Part shown: positions 62,946-64,000 of the stretch, piece by piece
Layout of the letters: every line of letters starts with the position of its first letter
Position numbering within the stretch: the stretch's first letter is position 1
NCBI RefSeq assembly: GCF_000428845.1
Contig: NZ_AUAS01000008.1
Span: 248,001-312,000, forward strand
Direction of reading: 5' to 3'
Length of the DNA stretch: 64,000 nt
Source: Dyadobacter alkalitolerans DSM 23607
GTDB taxonomy: Bacteria > Bacteroidota > Bacteroidia > Cytophagales > Spirosomataceae
The notes under the pieces: generated by a model
Seen by the model: only the letters and a program-made list of their open reading frames with translations
Databases searched by the model: none
Told to the model about the DNA's origin: nothing
Position numbers and translations under genes: made by a program

Positions 62946-64000
62946 ATGAAATTATTAATCCGTTCAGTTCAGATCATTGATAAAAAATCTCCGTTCAACG
63001 GCCAGATTAAGGACATTCTGATTGAAGGCAAAAACATTAAATCGATAGGAGACCACCTGGACGCAGATGGTGCGGAGGTGGTTGAAGGCAATGGCTTGGG
63101 CGTGTCCGCAGGCTGGGTGGATATGCGCGTAGCTTCGCGTGATCCCGGGTTTGAGCATAAAGAGGATCTTGTATCCGTACGCGCTGCGGCTTCGCATGGC
63201 GGTTTTACGGAAATCGTATTGCTGCCTAATACGGAGCCTGTCGTTCACAGCAAGGATACATTGAATTACATTCGCCAATCGGGCTCGGGCGGGCTGGTGA
63301 AGCTGCACGTTGCGGCATCCGTAACACGAAAAGCCGAAGGCGTTGACTTTACCGAAATGATCGATCTGCACGAAGCGGGCGCCATAGCGTTTACCGACGG
63401 CGAGCATCCGGTGCAGAATGCAGACCTGTTTCTGAAAACTATATTATATCTGCAACCGCTCAATGCGCTGCTGATGAACCGGCCCGAAGACAGGCAACTG
63501 ACGCTTTACGGGCAGATGCATGAAGGCCTGACCAGCACATTGATCGGCATGAAAGGCATTCCTTCCCTGGCCGAAGAAATGATGCTTAACCGGGACCTGA
63601 AATTGCTCGAATATGCGCTTGAAAAAAGCATGTACAAATCTGATTCGCCAGCATTACACATTTCATTAATCTCTACAAAAAGAGCAGTAGAACTGATCCG
63701 GGAAGCGAAAAGGAATGGTTTGCCGGTTTCCTGCGATATCGCCGCGCACCAGGTCGCTTTTACGGATGGTGATCTGATTAATTTTGATACAAACCTGAAA
63801 GTGAACCCGCCATTCCGCTCCGCAGCAGACGCGGAGGCTATTAAGGATGCGCTTGCTGACGGGACCATTGACGCCATTGTTTCGGATCATAACCCACATG
63901 ATGAGGAGAGTAAGAATCTTGAATTTGACCATGCGGATTTCGGTATGACCGGCCTGGAAACTGCCTTTTCGCTTGCATTAATGTACAGCGGATTAGGTGT
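62946..64000 (+). CDS. Dihydroorotase-like protein lacking the HxH metal motif (3' end outside window)
   Basis: Frame open from ATG 62946 to the window end (351 residues, no stop). It has the amidohydrolase order of dihydroorotases: a small N-terminal beta domain (LLIRSVQIIDKKSPFNG), GFTEIVLLPNTEPV, GEHPVQNADLF, MNRPED, PVSCDIAAHQVAFTD, KVNPPFR, and IVSDHNPHDEE. The catalytic D-x-H-x-H is replaced by D59-M-R61-V-A63, so the two zinc histidines are missing. Bacteroidota commonly carry such a homologue beside a catalytic PyrC. It may be a non-catalytic partner of aspartate carbamoyltransferase, or have lost function. Confidence 0.85.
   Translation, partial: MKLLIRSVQIIDKKSPFNGQIKDILIEGKNIKSIGDHLDADGAEVVEGNGLGVSAGWVDMRVASRDPGFEHKEDLVSVRAAASHGGFTEIVLLPNTEPVVHSKDTLNYIRQSGSGGLVKLHVAASVTRKAEGVDFTEMIDLHEAGAIAFTDGEHPVQNADLFLKTILYLQPLNALLMNRPEDRQLTLYGQMHEGLTSTLIGMKGIPSLAEEMMLNRDLKLLEYALEKSMYKSDSPALHISLISTKRAVELIREAKRNGLPVSCDIAAHQVAFTDGDLINFDTNLKVNPPFRSAADAEAIKDALADGTIDAIVSDHNPHDEESKNLEFDHADFGMTGLETAFSLALMYSGLG

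Overview
The window is chromosomal DNA of a gliding-type Bacteroidota, most likely a Cytophagales/Spirosomataceae member close to Dyadobacter. This placement is inference from gene content. The supporting signs are the type IX secretion genes sprA and gldE, two SusC/SusD outer-membrane uptake pairs, an ECF-sigma/FecR cell-surface signalling pair, an N-acyl(succinyl)-type arginine pathway, promoters of the form TTTG-N19-21-TAnnTTTG, weak Shine-Dalgarno use with several GTG/TTG starts, and the conserved neighbourhoods rng-HU-mutY-ssb-gldE and ruvA-sprA-gcvH. No rRNA, tRNA, IS element, prophage or CRISPR array was seen.

Layout. 1-490: 3' end of a cysteine desulfurase gene. 507-6801 (minus): arginine block with argG-argC-argD-argF' and a trailing hemH, preceded by a separately terminated GNAT gene that is the best candidate for the N-acylglutamate synthase. 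7156-12081 (plus): aat, proB, proA, argE', crotonase. Together the two blocks encode much of acyl-ornithine/acyl-citrulline arginine synthesis plus the glutamate-to-proline branch; argB and argH are not in the window. 12108-15110 (minus): RNase G, a 29-residue basic protein, a TPR protein and HU. 15270-20585 (plus): mutY, a PhyH/Gfo-Idh pair, ssb, gldE.

20587-27597 (minus): sigma factor, anti-sigma FecR, STN-bearing SusC, SusD and a small lipoprotein, a complete trans-envelope signalling and uptake module without an obvious hydrolase. 27883-33715: housekeeping genes (guaB, DedA, ComA-like phosphosulfolactate synthase, PaaI thioesterase, mazG, thiamine pyrophosphokinase) with a heptad-repeat coiled-coil protein encoded by 21-bp tandem repeats. 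33707-35344: M1 aminopeptidase.

35381-47757 (minus): polysaccharide utilization locus. A membrane-anchored propeller/HTH regulator is followed by susC, susD, a LamG lipoprotein, two tandem glucoamylase-like (PF10091/GH144-like) proteins and a Kelch protein; hairpin terminators divide the block. Beta-1,2-glucan is the proposed substrate, by family analogy only. 47802-64000: porin, mdh, DUF1232 protein, tatA, gatA, a LysM lytic transglycosylase, ruvA, the giant T9SS translocon sprA (2387 aa), gcvH and a truncated dihydroorotase-like gene that lacks the HxH metal motif.

Nothing here is plainly a new defence or mobile system. The most distinctive points are the rearranged succinyl-type arginine island with its GNAT, the palindromic sites in its divergent control region, the tandem GH144-like PUL with a one-component regulator, the heptad-repeat protein, and the metal-site-deficient dihydroorotase homologue.
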